Source of the DNA: CAYGZM01 sp964354365
Lineage (GTDB): Bacteria > Planctomycetota > Phycisphaerae > Sedimentisphaerales > Anaerobacaceae
Assembly: GCA_964354365.1 (NCBI GenBank)
Contig: CAYGZM010000031.1
Location: forward strand, 1 to 33,497
Direction of reading: 5' to 3'
Length of the DNA: 33,497 nucleotides
Positions within the stretch are counted from its first letter, which is position 1. Each line of letters opens with the position of its first letter. Below, one piece after another: positions 23,719-32,900 of this stretch. Both the position numbers and the translations under genes were made by a program. The notes beneath the pieces were generated by a model. That model was not told the origin of the DNA and searched no databases. It was given only the letters and a program-made list of their open reading frames with translations.

Positions 23719-25200
23719 ATGAAACGCAGTAATAGCGCCGTGTTTAAGATGACCAAAGCAAAGAGATTCTCGCAATCGACAGGACGTTTTATTTTTCTCT
23801 GTCTCCCAATTGTCCTTGCGCTTTGCACGACGTGGCACGGGCGTCTCGCCCGTGGCGTGCGCGGGTCTCCGGAGCCAATCGCAGCGACCCTCGAAGCCGA
23901 GCAGCCTGGCCCGCCCAAGCACCGGCGGGCTGACACGCTCCACTTCGACGTTAACGACGTGAACGCCCCCGCCGACAATGTCCCTGTGATTGAGCCTTGG
24001 AGGATTGTCCGGCTCGACCCCGAATACGGCGGGCAGTGGGTCCTCGCCGCCGACCTCGACGCCGACGCAGGCGTCGAAATACTCAGTTGCGAAAACGTCA
24101 ACAATGACGATGTCCACTATACCAGCACCGCCGTCGCCCAGAGGCTCGACGGTTCCGTCCTGTGGCGCTGGGGCGACCCTAACATCGGACGCAAGATTTG
24201 GCACCACGACGTTGCCTGCCAGATACACGACTGGGACGGCGACGGCAAAAACGAAGTTGTCCTTTGCACGAAAGGCTCTCTTGTTGAGCTGGACGGCGCC
24301 ACCGGCGCCGAGCGCAGGCGGTTCGCCATTGCCGACGACGCGACCGATTGCCTCGTCTTCTGCAACCTCACCGGCGGCAATCGGCCGACCGACGTCCTCG
24401 TAAAGGACAGGTACCATCGGATTTGGGCCTACGACCGCAAAGGCAGCCTTCTCTGGACCGTCACCGACCCCGGCGGCTATCGCACCGCTCATCAGCCACG
24501 CCCCATCGACCTCGACGATGACGGACGCGATGAGATCATGGCCGGCTACGCAATGCTGAACAGCGACGGCTCCGTCCGCTGGGTGTTCAAATCCGAAAAG
24601 GTCGATCAGGCCGGCGGGCATCTCGACTGTGCGAGAGTCTATCGGAAGGGCGCTCGGCCGGAGGAATTCAAGCTCGTCCTGACCTGCTGCGGCGCAAATA
24701 ACATCGCAATGATCGACGGCAACGGCAAGACTCTCTGGGAGGTCGCCGGGCGCCACTTTGAGTCGATAGACGTCGGCAAAGTCCTCCCCGACGCCCGCGG
24801 ACCACAGATCATCGTCGATATCGACCACCAGCCCCCCGGCGACAGCCCAATCTGGGTCCTGGACGAGTCCGGCAGCCTGCTGGGGCAAATTGTCGCCGAC
24901 TACAGCCGCCACCACTGCCTCCTCGACTGGACCGGTGACGGAATCGACGAAATCCTCGTGGCCGACAACGGCGCAATCTACAACCACCGGGGCCGGCGCA
25001 TCGGCGCCTTGGCAACACCTGGCGACGAGCCGACCGGCAATGCCGAAAGAAGCATGCTCGTTGGTGATATGACGTCTGACGGCATACCCGATGTGATGAT
25101 TGCAACGCCCCAGACACTGTACGTTTACAAAAACACCAAAGGCAAAAAGCCCGATGCCCCCGCCGCCCCCGGCACGGAATTCAACTTCACCTTATACTAA
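23719..25200 (+). CDS. Secreted FG-GAP/VCBS-type beta-propeller protein
   Basis: The 493-residue protein starts MKRSNSAVFKMTKAKRFSQS; a second ATG at 23749 is equally possible. A signal helix (FIFLCLPIVLALCT) follows. Repeated calcium-binding acidic loops DWDGDGKNE, DLDDDGRDE, DWTGDGIDE and DMTSDGIPD mark propeller blades. WRIVRLDPEYGGQWVLAADL resembles the opening of rhamnogalacturonan-lyase-type (PL11) propellers, but I see no catalytic signature that would settle that. Such proteins bind or cleave polysaccharides outside the cell, and the neighbouring rhamnosidase fits. Residues about 38-46 and 63-70, just after the signal peptide, are encoded by P2 and P1 palindromes. Confidence 0.72.
   Translation: MKRSNSAVFKMTKAKRFSQSTGRFIFLCLPIVLALCTTWHGRLARGVRGSPEPIAATLEAEQPGPPKHRRADTLHFDVNDVNAPADNVPVIEPWRIVRLDPEYGGQWVLAADLDADAGVEILSCENVNNDDVHYTSTAVAQRLDGSVLWRWGDPNIGRKIWHHDVACQIHDWDGDGKNEVVLCTKGSLVELDGATGAERRRFAIADDATDCLVFCNLTGGNRPTDVLVKDRYHRIWAYDRKGSLLWTVTDPGGYRTAHQPRPIDLDDDGRDEIMAGYAMLNSDGSVRWVFKSEKVDQAGGHLDCARVYRKGARPEEFKLVLTCCGANNIAMIDGNGKTLWEVAGRHFESIDVGKVLPDARGPQIIVDIDHQPPGDSPIWVLDESGSLLGQIVADYSRHHCLLDWTGDGIDEILVADNGAIYNHRGRRIGALATPGDEPTGNAERSMLVGDMTSDGIPDVMIATPQTLYVYKNTKGKKPDAPAAPGTEFNFTLY
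23832..23855 (+). repeat. P2 palindrome inside the propeller gene
   Basis: GTGGCACGGGCGTCTCGCCC then GTGG. It is translated as WHGRLARG directly after the signal peptide. Confidence 0.8.
23909..23930 (+). repeat. P1 palindrome inside the propeller gene
   Basis: An exact copy of the unit at 16197-16218, read here as GPPKHRRA before the conserved propeller begins at TLHFDVNDVN. Confidence 0.8.
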
Positions 25201-25293
25201 TGCTACAACGCGACTTGGTGTACAGTTTTTCGGACACGTAAAGCCAATTTTTACAGGATAAATAGCGTTGTGGTATTAGCCCGCAATTTCCCC

Positions 25294-25321
25294 TTGCATT
25301 TGAACGCAGAATTGATATACT
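25294..25321 (+). promoter_or_regulatory. Candidate promoter for the DUF1080 fusion gene
   Basis: TTGCAT at 25294-25299 and TATACT at 25316-25321, spacer 16 bases, about 78 bases before the start codon. Confidence 0.5.
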
Positions 25322-25398
25322 AATCGCCCGGACAGCCCCACGCCGTACGCCGGGAGGCTTGGACGGAAGTCATTAACGCTTTTGGAAGGGAATGGAAA

Positions 25399-27774
25399 AT
25401 GGCAAAGCCAAGTAGAATCAAAACTGTAGTGCTGACCCTGTTAGTTGGTTTGCTCTTTGCAGGAACGCTCCAGGCTCAAAACGCCAAAAAGAAGCCCGCA
25501 CGCGACCCCCTGCTCAGAATGGTGCCCGCTGAGAGCTTATTCTGCGTCCGCGTCAACAATTTCAAAACATCGCTGACCTTGATGGAGTCCTTCCTCGAAG
25601 GACTTGCCCCGGCGCCGTTCAAGCTGACCGAATTCTTAGATGATGAAAAGTGGCAGAGTGTTCAAAAGGACGGCGACTTCGCCTTGTTCGGAGTCTTGCT
25701 GCCCGCCGACCCGCCAAGCGCCAATCCATTGGCCAACCTGTTCGTTGGCCTGCTCGTCCCGGTCCCGGAGTACAACAAGCTCATTCGTGGGAATCCGGAC
25801 ATTTCTGAGGCGGATGCAAACGGCGTCTCGAAGGTCGGCGGTGACGCCGGGCGCGGACCGTTGATCACAAAAGCAGGAAAATATGCCCTCCTCTGCTGGA
25901 GAAAAGACTACGACAAGCTCGTCAAAGCCAAATCCGTCGTAACCGCCGAAAACCCCGGCTTGCGCGCCGCCCTCGATGCCCAGGAAATCGAGCGGGCGGC
26001 AGCCCGGCCGATCTGGGCCTACGCCAACATTCAGCTGGTCGGAAAAACGTTCGGACCTGCGGTCATACAAAAAATCGACCAGGCCAAAAAAATGTTCGAG
26101 AAAATGGAAGAACAGCGCAAGGGTCCGATGGCAAACCCCGGCGCGATTATGGATATGTACGCCGGGATACTCAAGGTCCTCGCCGACGAGGTCCAATATG
26201 TCTCCGTTGCGCTCGACCCCAACACCGATGTCCTCAATGTATCGCAGACCGTTGCAGCGAGAGATGGAACAAAGCTCGCTGACGCCTTCGTGGCAGGCGC
26301 CCGGACAAAAGGCCAGAGAAACAAGCTCCTGCCTTACCTCGAGGACGGGGCGACGATGAACTTTTCCGGCAGGGTGAACGTGCCTTTCCTGGAGAATACC
26401 TATATCAGGTCGCTCGACTTGCTTACCTGCCTCGGCGGCGGAATGTCCCAGCAGGACATCGACAAATTAAAGGCGCTGATGCTCGATGAATTCACAGCCG
26501 TGGGGGAGAACCTCGCCTTCTCATTCACGACCCGCCAGGATAAGCCGCCTTTTGCCTTGAAGTACATAGCCGAGGTCAGCGACCAGGAGAAGCTCAACAA
26601 GGTCCTTGACCAACAGCTTGAGATGATCAGTTCCGGCGCGTTTGCTGATATCTACAAGAACCTGGGTATGAAGATGGATATCAACGTCAAACGCGGCGCG
26701 AGCAAATACAGCGAGGTCTCCATAGACTCGGCCAAATTAGTTATTCAATCGACCTCTCCGGACTCCGAGCAGGGAAAGATAATAGAAGCGATGTACGGCG
26801 ACGGATTCGAATATCGCTGGGCCGTGGTTGACAGCCACGTCGTTTACGTGGTCGGCGGCGACGTAGATGCCCAAATCCGCACCCTCATAGACCAGGTCAA
26901 GGCCGGCGGACCCAAGAAGCTCGGCGCCGAGATGAAGACGGCCATTACGCTTCTCGGCAAACGAGGCAAAAGCGATTTCGTCGGCACCTTCAATTACGTG
27001 CGATTCTTAAACATGATCGCATCGATGATGCAGAGCCTGCCTACAGGCGGCCCTGCAATGCCCCCGATTGATATGAAAAGCAAGAGCAACGTGGCCTTCG
27101 CCGGCAGCGTCGCTAAAGGCAAGCTCACGGCCCGAGCCGCCATCCCAAAGGAGCACCTCACCGAGCTCGTCGCCGCCTTTGGAATGATGCAGCAGAAGAT
27201 GGCCGAACAAAGACAGAAGGCCCGCTCCGAGGCCGACAAGAGCGGCTTCACACCGCTCTTTAATGGAAAAGACCTCGCCGGCTGGGAACCCGCCGGAAAC
27301 GCCAAATGGACCGTGGCTGACGGCATGCTCGTCGGAACACAGGGCGAAAACAACGCCCCAGGCGACCTCTTCACAACGCAATCCTTCAAAGACTTTGAGC
27401 TGACCTGCACCTATCGAGCCGAATGGCCCTGCAACAGCGGAATCTGGTTTCGATACCAGTCCCCGCAAAAAGCCTACCAGGCCGACATACTCGAATGGAA
27501 GGACCCCGTCTGCTACTCAGGGACAGTCTATTGCCCCGGCAAGATGTTCATCGCAATGAACACCGACAAGTCCCTCGTCAACCGCGACGGCTGGAACACT
27601 ATGAAGGTCCGCGCCGAGGGCGACCATCTTCAGGTCTGGCTCAACGGCCGCCAGGTCGCCGACGTGCGCGACAACGTCACCGATTCCGGCAAGATAGGCT
27701 TCCAGGTTCACCCCGGTGCCGAGTTCGGCCCGATGAAAATCATCGTCCGCGAAATCCTGATAAAACAGCTTTGA
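25399..27774 (+). CDS. Exported protein with C-terminal DUF1080 (3-keto-disaccharide hydrolase) domain
   Basis: The 791-residue protein has a strong GGAAGGGAATGGAAA leader and a signal peptide ending LFAGTLQAQ. Residues about 35-605 are an alanine/lysine-rich region (DPLLRMVPAESLFCVRVNNF...) of the type found in large planctomycete surface proteins; I cannot name its fold with confidence. The C-terminal domain (616-790) is DUF1080: GFTPLFNGKDLAGWEP, GDLFTTQSFKDFELTCTYR, NSGIWFRYQ, GWNTMKVRAEGDHLQVWLNG, and KIGFQVHPG. DUF1080 proteins include 3-keto-glycoside hydrolases and bind sugars in a concanavalin-like sandwich. Fusion to a 570-residue N-terminal region is unusual. It lies 198 bases after the propeller gene and has its own candidate promoter. 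Confidence 0.8.
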   Translation: MAKPSRIKTVVLTLLVGLLFAGTLQAQNAKKKPARDPLLRMVPAESLFCVRVNNFKTSLTLMESFLEGLAPAPFKLTEFLDDEKWQSVQKDGDFALFGVLLPADPPSANPLANLFVGLLVPVPEYNKLIRGNPDISEADANGVSKVGGDAGRGPLITKAGKYALLCWRKDYDKLVKAKSVVTAENPGLRAALDAQEIERAAARPIWAYANIQLVGKTFGPAVIQKIDQAKKMFEKMEEQRKGPMANPGAIMDMYAGILKVLADEVQYVSVALDPNTDVLNVSQTVAARDGTKLADAFVAGARTKGQRNKLLPYLEDGATMNFSGRVNVPFLENTYIRSLDLLTCLGGGMSQQDIDKLKALMLDEFTAVGENLAFSFTTRQDKPPFALKYIAEVSDQEKLNKVLDQQLEMISSGAFADIYKNLGMKMDINVKRGASKYSEVSIDSAKLVIQSTSPDSEQGKIIEAMYGDGFEYRWAVVDSHVVYVVGGDVDAQIRTLIDQVKAGGPKKLGAEMKTAITLLGKRGKSDFVGTFNYVRFLNMIASMMQSLPTGGPAMPPIDMKSKSNVAFAGSVAKGKLTARAAIPKEHLTELVAAFGMMQQKMAEQRQKARSEADKSGFTPLFNGKDLAGWEPAGNAKWTVADGMLVGTQGENNAPGDLFTTQSFKDFELTCTYRAEWPCNSGIWFRYQSPQKAYQADILEWKDPVCYSGTVYCPGKMFIAMNTDKSLVNRDGWNTMKVRAEGDHLQVWLNGRQVADVRDNVTDSGKIGFQVHPGAEFGPMKIIVREILIKQL

Positions 27775-27900
27775 ATGAAAAATGTCGTCAGTTTGCTCAG
27801 TGCCTCCGGCATCCTGTTTTGAGCATTGGGGAATTTGGATATTGGTTATTGTTTCGGATTTCTCGCCGGATCTGACGGGAGTTTTCGGATGCTCCCTTCC

Positions 27901-29250
27901 CTATCCCGCCGGCGCCTCGTCCTGGATGTGTTCCTTCACCTTATAACGGGCCGCCACCGGAACAAACAGCACCGCGGTTACGAGCATCACTCCGACGAAG
28001 AACCAGAAATAGCTCGGCCCCTCCAACTTGCTTGTCCCGTCAGGGTTCTGGATGAATTTGTTGACTAATGCCGTGAACGTATTCCCAAGCGATATCGACA
28101 GCAGAAACACCGCCATAATAAACGACTTCATCTTCTTCGGCGCCTGAGTATAGGAGAACTCCAGGCATGTAATCGAGACCATCACCTCCGCCGATGTCAG
28201 AAGGCCGTATGCCAGAATCAGCCAGCCGACACTCGGTGTTTCTCCTGCAACAATCCTCTTTTCAATCAACGCGTTGATGATAAAGGGCGTCGCGCCGACG
28301 AACAGTCCAAGGCCGATCTTACGCAGAGGGCTTAATCGGAATATCCGGTCTATCGCCGGATAGATCACGTATGAGAATACAGGGATCAGGAGCAGTATCC
28401 CCAGGGGATTGACGGCCACGATCTGGCTCGAAAGCCATTTGTGCCCAAGCCAAACGCGGTTCATTTTCTCGGCCTGCAGCATCCACGACGAATCCATCTG
28501 GTCAAATAGCGCCCAGAACGGCGCCACAAAGAGATAGATAATCGCCAGCTTCCCGATAGCCTTGAGTCCTTCCCCGCTGAAACACTCCTTCACGAAGGCG
28601 GCGCCGCCGCGAGGGATATGAACGAATTTCTTCCTGCCCAACCAGAACACGAAAGTCGCCAGCACCATAACGCCCCCGGGAACGCCGAAGGCCACCGTCG
28701 CATTGTATCTGTCAAGCAGCTCGGGTATCAGAAGATTCGAGATAAAAGCCCCCAGGTTGATCGCGAAGTAGAACCAGCTATACATCCTGGCCATCAAGTG
28801 CTTATTCGTCTTTCCGAATTGATCGCCCACGTTCGCCGAGACGCACGGCTTGATCACCCCCGAACCTATCGCGATGAGAATCAGCCCGGCCCCAAGCCCG
28901 ACACGCGTATGGTTAAACGCCAGCGCCGCGTACCCTAAGCAGTAGAGTATTGAGAAGAACAAAATAGTCCTGTATTTGCCCAACCATACGTCGGATATTA
29001 ACGCCCCGATCAGCGGCGTGAAATAGACCGCCGAGACGAACAAATGAAACCACACCTTGCTCTGGTCCTCCGTCATTGGTGCAAGCTCGCCGGCGGTGTT
29101 CGCCAGAAGATGCGTCATAAAGAACACCAAAATGCACCGCATCCCGTAGAAGCTGAACCGTTCTGCTAATTCGTTGCCGAGAATACACGGAATCCCCGCC
29201 GGCGTCTTATCCGAAGGAACCGGTGCGGTTAGATACTTCGTTTTGCCCAT
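27901..29250 (-). CDS. POT-family proton-coupled peptide transporter
   Basis: This 449-residue inner-membrane carrier of the major facilitator superfamily would import di- and tripeptides with protons. The POT signature E27-x-x-E30-R31 appears in GNELAERFSFYGMR in the first helix. FYFAINLGAFISNL matches the PTR2 signature. About 12 membrane segments can be counted. A GTGAG site precedes the ATG at 29250. It is convergent with the sugar operon and its C-terminus lies about 125 bases from the DUF1080 gene. Some POT members carry other solutes such as nitrate or glucosinolates, so peptide specificity is family knowledge, not proven here. It pairs sensibly with the tricorn-like peptidase that follows. 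Confidence 0.9.
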   Translation of the reverse strand: MGKTKYLTAPVPSDKTPAGIPCILGNELAERFSFYGMRCILVFFMTHLLANTAGELAPMTEDQSKVWFHLFVSAVYFTPLIGALISDVWLGKYRTILFFSILYCLGYAALAFNHTRVGLGAGLILIAIGSGVIKPCVSANVGDQFGKTNKHLMARMYSWFYFAINLGAFISNLLIPELLDRYNATVAFGVPGGVMVLATFVFWLGRKKFVHIPRGGAAFVKECFSGEGLKAIGKLAIIYLFVAPFWALFDQMDSSWMLQAEKMNRVWLGHKWLSSQIVAVNPLGILLLIPVFSYVIYPAIDRIFRLSPLRKIGLGLFVGATPFIINALIEKRIVAGETPSVGWLILAYGLLTSAEVMVSITCLEFSYTQAPKKMKSFIMAVFLLSISLGNTFTALVNKFIQNPDGTSKLEGPSYFWFFVGVMLVTAVLFVPVAARYKVKEHIQDEAPAG

Positions 29251-29294
29251 GATTATCTCACTTGTTCGCTTAGCTTCACTTTCTTAGAACACCC

Positions 29295-29428
29295 AATGCT
29301 CTGTTGAAAACATTCTGAACCGTCATTTCGAGCGAGCCGAGAAATCTGTTTTTTAATAGATTCCTCGACTTCGGCCATAAGGGCCTCCGCTCGGAATGAC
29401 CTAACCTTGAACTTTTCAACAGAGCATT
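29295..29428. mobile_element. 134-bp palindromic MITE-like element
   Basis: It has perfect 16-bp terminal inverted repeats: AATGCTCTGTTGAAAA at 29295-29310 and TTTTCAACAGAGCATT at 29413-29428. Inside are two facing arms of the GTCATTTCGAGCG...GAGAAATCT motif, so the whole element folds back on itself. No clear target duplication is visible. No coding capacity. Confidence 0.65.
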
Positions 29429-29436
29429 ACAGCCTC

Positions 29437-29634
29437 TTATTCTGTGCCACAACAGCCACAGTCTCGTATCACCGGGACACACCAGTATATTACCTTTGGA
29501 CTGCCCATCTTCAAAGAAGAAATAATCCAACCACCCAAATGCCGCAACTGTCCCATACACCCAATACCCTTATTCATACCGTCTGTGTCCCCCCGATTTC
29601 GGCGGTAAACAAAATGTCGCCATAATCCGCGCAA
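29437..29634 (-). pseudogene. Possible remnant of a prepilin-like protein
   Basis: Joining two minus frames gives GIGCMGQLRHLGGWI, then FFEDGQSKGNILVCPGDTR, which recalls the C-terminal GxLYxxGxxxxxxxxFxCPSD pattern of planctomycete pseudopilins. The N-terminal methylation motif is absent and frames shift, so it would be dead. Very tentative. The rest of 29251-29906 contains only repeats. Confidence 0.25.
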
Positions 29635-29647
29635 ACCACGATTAGTG

Positions 29648-29768
29648 GATCATTTCGCAAATGGCGCGACTATGAGACAAAAAGACTATACCTGTTTTGA
29701 CAGATTTCTCCACTCGCTTCGCTCGGTCGAAATGACACGATAGTCATAGAACTTATGAAATGCGGTAT
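29648..29768 (+). repeat. Dispersed repeat, uninterrupted copy (empty site for the MITE)
   Basis: ATTTCGCAAATGGCGCGACT, ATGAGACAAAAAGACTATAC, CTGTTTTGACAGATTTCTCC and GGTCGAAATGAC follow in order and end in TATGAAATGCGGTAT. It matches the sequence on both sides of MITE copy B with only a few changes at the junction. ATTTCGCAAAT- and ATGAAATGCGG-type ends are loosely inverted. Confidence 0.7.
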
Positions 29769-29824
29769 TGGATTCTGTCTGGCTCTGTGCCTTTGTGTCA
29801 TCGTGGCCGCAATTCCCAAAAACC

Positions 29825-29853
29825 TTGCACTTGACCTTCGTACCTGATAGTAT
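29825..29853 (+). promoter_or_regulatory. Candidate promoter for the tricorn-like gene
   Basis: TTGCAC at 29825-29830 and TAGTAT at 29848-29853 with a 17-base spacer, about 54 bases before the start codon. Confidence 0.4.
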
Positions 29854-29906
29854 CTCCGCCTGATAATCGGCCCGGTTTGCGTTATCATACAGATGAGGTA
29901 ATTGTT

Positions 29907-32900
29907 ATGAAACACCTGTCGCTCTTATGCGGAATCCTGCTTTTACTGCTCGGCCTATTCCCTGTCGCGTACGCAGCGCAAGTTGACGCGCCCGACGCCC
30001 GTATGCTCCGGTTTCCCGATGTAAGCGCCGAAAAAATAGTATTCGTCTATGCCGGCGATTTGTGGACCGTGCCTAAAGAAGGCGGCTTGGCCAGAAAACT
30101 AAGCTCCCCCAAGGGCCAGGAGATGTTCCCTAAATTCTCGCCCGACGGCCGAACAATCGCCTTTAGCGGAAATTACGACGGCAACACCGATGTCTATATC
30201 GTCGGTGTTGACGGCGGCTCACCCACGCGCCTCACCCACCATTCCAGCACCGACCTCGTGGTTGAATGGTACCCCGATGCCAAGAACATCCTCTACCGCT
30301 CCGGAATGTTCAGTCCCTCGAACCGCTTCAACCGCTTCTTCAAGCAGCCCGTCACCGGCGGAATGCCGCAAACCCTTCCGCTGCCTTATGCCGAGCTCGC
30401 CAGTTTCAACGCCGACGCCACCCGAATGGTCTTTCAGTTCATCTCAACCGAATTCCGCACCTGGAAACGCTACCGCGGCGGTATGGCGAGCGATATCTGG
30501 CTCTACGATTTCACCAACAACACCTCCGAAAAGCTCACCGATTTCGCCGGCACCGACGCCCTGCCGATGTGGCGGGAAAACACCGTCTATTTCCTCTCGG
30601 ACCGCGATGACCGCAAGAAGCTCAATATCTGGGCTTATGACCTCGACAACAAGCAGACCCGCCAGGTAACCAAGTTCACTGAATACGATGTCAAATGGCC
30701 CAGCATCGGACCCAATGCAATCGTCTTTGAAAACGGCGGACAGCTTCACCTGCTCGATTTGGCCAATGAAACTTCAATCCCCGTCCTGATACAAGTCCCC
30801 GCCGATCTGCCGGACGTGCGAACAAGCCTCAAAACCGTATCGAAGCACATTCAGGATTACTCGCTCTCCCCGAGCGGAAGAAGGGCGCTATTCGAGGCCC
30901 GCGGCGAAGTCTTCACAGTCCCGCAAGAGCACGGCAGCATCCGAAACCTCACAAACACCTCCGGCATAGCCGAACGCTACCCCGCCTGGTCCCCCGATGG
31001 AAAGCTCGTCGCGTATTTCTCAGACCGAACCGGCGAATACGAGCTTTACACGCGCTCCGGCGACGGCAAAGGCGACGAAAAGCAAATCACCAAGGACGGC
31101 TCAGCCTTTCGCTACTCGCCTGTCTGGTCCCCAGACAGCAAAAAAATAGCATTCTCCGATAAAACCGGCAGCCTCTTCATCGTTGACATCGAGAAGGGCG
31201 CCCCGAAATTCATCGACAAGGACGAATGGTCGAGGTTGTCCTACTATTCCTGGTCGCCCGACAGTCGATGGCTCGCCTATTCCAAGGGCATGCCCAATCG
31301 CAACGGCGCAGTCTTCATCTACGACACCGAAGACCAGAAGACCCGCCAGGTCACAAGCGATTATTACAACGACGAAGACCCCGTCTTTGACGTCGAGGGC
31401 GACTACCTATTCTTCCGCTCCGACCGCGCCTTCGCCCCTGTCTATGGCGATATGGACTACACCTGGATTTACCCCAATTCGACCGAAATCTTCGCGGCCA
31501 CCCTCCGAAAAGATGTCGGTTCCCCTATCGCGCCGCGCAGCGACGAAGAGCACGTGGTGCCGAAAAAGGAGGACAAAGAAAAGGACGAAAAAGAAAGCGA
31601 GAAAAAAGACGCAGACAAAGCCCCGCCCAATGGCGAGCAGCTCAACGAGGACGAGTGGCACGGGCTTCAAGCCCGTGAGACCACGGCCAAGCCTGTCCCG
31701 AGCGAAGTCGAGGGAATGGCCGTGCCACAAAATGCCGTTGAAAAGGACGATGCAAAAGCCGACGAAGAAAACGCCAAAGCCGAAAAGGACAAGACGAAGC
31801 CGGTTAAGATTGACTTTGACGGATTCGAGCATCGCATCGTGAAAATGCCGGTCAGCGCAGGCGATATCCGAGCATTGCGCTGCGTCAAGGACAAGCTCCT
31901 TTTCTCTCGCCGCCTCCCCGCCGAGGCCCGCAAGGACGACGAGCCTTCCGGCTCGCTCCTATATTACGACTTCAAAGAACGCGAAGAAAAAACCATCATA
32001 TCCGGTATCAACAGCTACGAGCTTTCCGCTGACGGCAAAAAGGTCATCTACCAAAGCGATTCGACGTACGGAATAATCGACCTGGCCGCCGGCAAGAAAG
32101 TCGGCGACGGGAAAATCGCAACCGGCAGCCTCAAGGCCTGGATCGACCCAAAACAGGAATGGAAACAGATATTCACCGAGGCCTGGCGCGTCCAGCGCGA
32201 TTTCTTCTACGACCCAGATATGCACGGTCTCGACTGGAACGCAATCAAAAAGCGATACGAAGCCCTCCTCGACTACGTCGTGGACCGCGAGGACCTCAAC
32301 TACGTCATCGGCGAGATGATTGCGGAGCTGAACGCCTCCCACACCTACGTCCGCGACGGCGACATCGAAAATCCCGGAACGGTTTCGGTTGGCCTCTTAG
32401 GCTGTGACTTCGAGCTGGACACGCAAAACAACGCCTACCGAATCGCTAAAATCTACGAAGGCGCCGCCTGGGATGCCGAAGCACGCGCCCCCCTGCGCCA
32501 GCCCGGAATTGAGGTCAACGAGGGAGACTACCTCCTCGCCGTCGATGGCCGAAAATTAGACACATCCAAGGACCCCTGGGCTGCGTTCCAGGGCCTTGCC
32601 GACGAAGTAGTGACATTGACCATCAACTCCAGGCCCGATCTCAAAGACGCCCGCGAGGTAACCGTAAAGCCGGCCTCCAGCGAGTTCCGCCTGCGAAATC
32701 TCGCCTGGATCGAGAGCAACCGCCTCAAAGTCCAGCAGGCCACCGATAACAGGGTCGGATATATCTATGTCCCCGACACCGGCAGAAACGGACAAAACGA
32801 GCTTGTCCGCCAGTTCACCCCGCAGTGGACCAAAGACGCCTTGATTATCGACGAGCGTTTTAACAGCGGCGGCCAAATCCCCGACCGCTTCATCGAGCTG

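Noticed and set aside
29276..29560. A 94-codon minus-strand frame
   Set aside because: Its C-terminal half is the 134-bp palindromic element; only the first part may be a pilin remnant.
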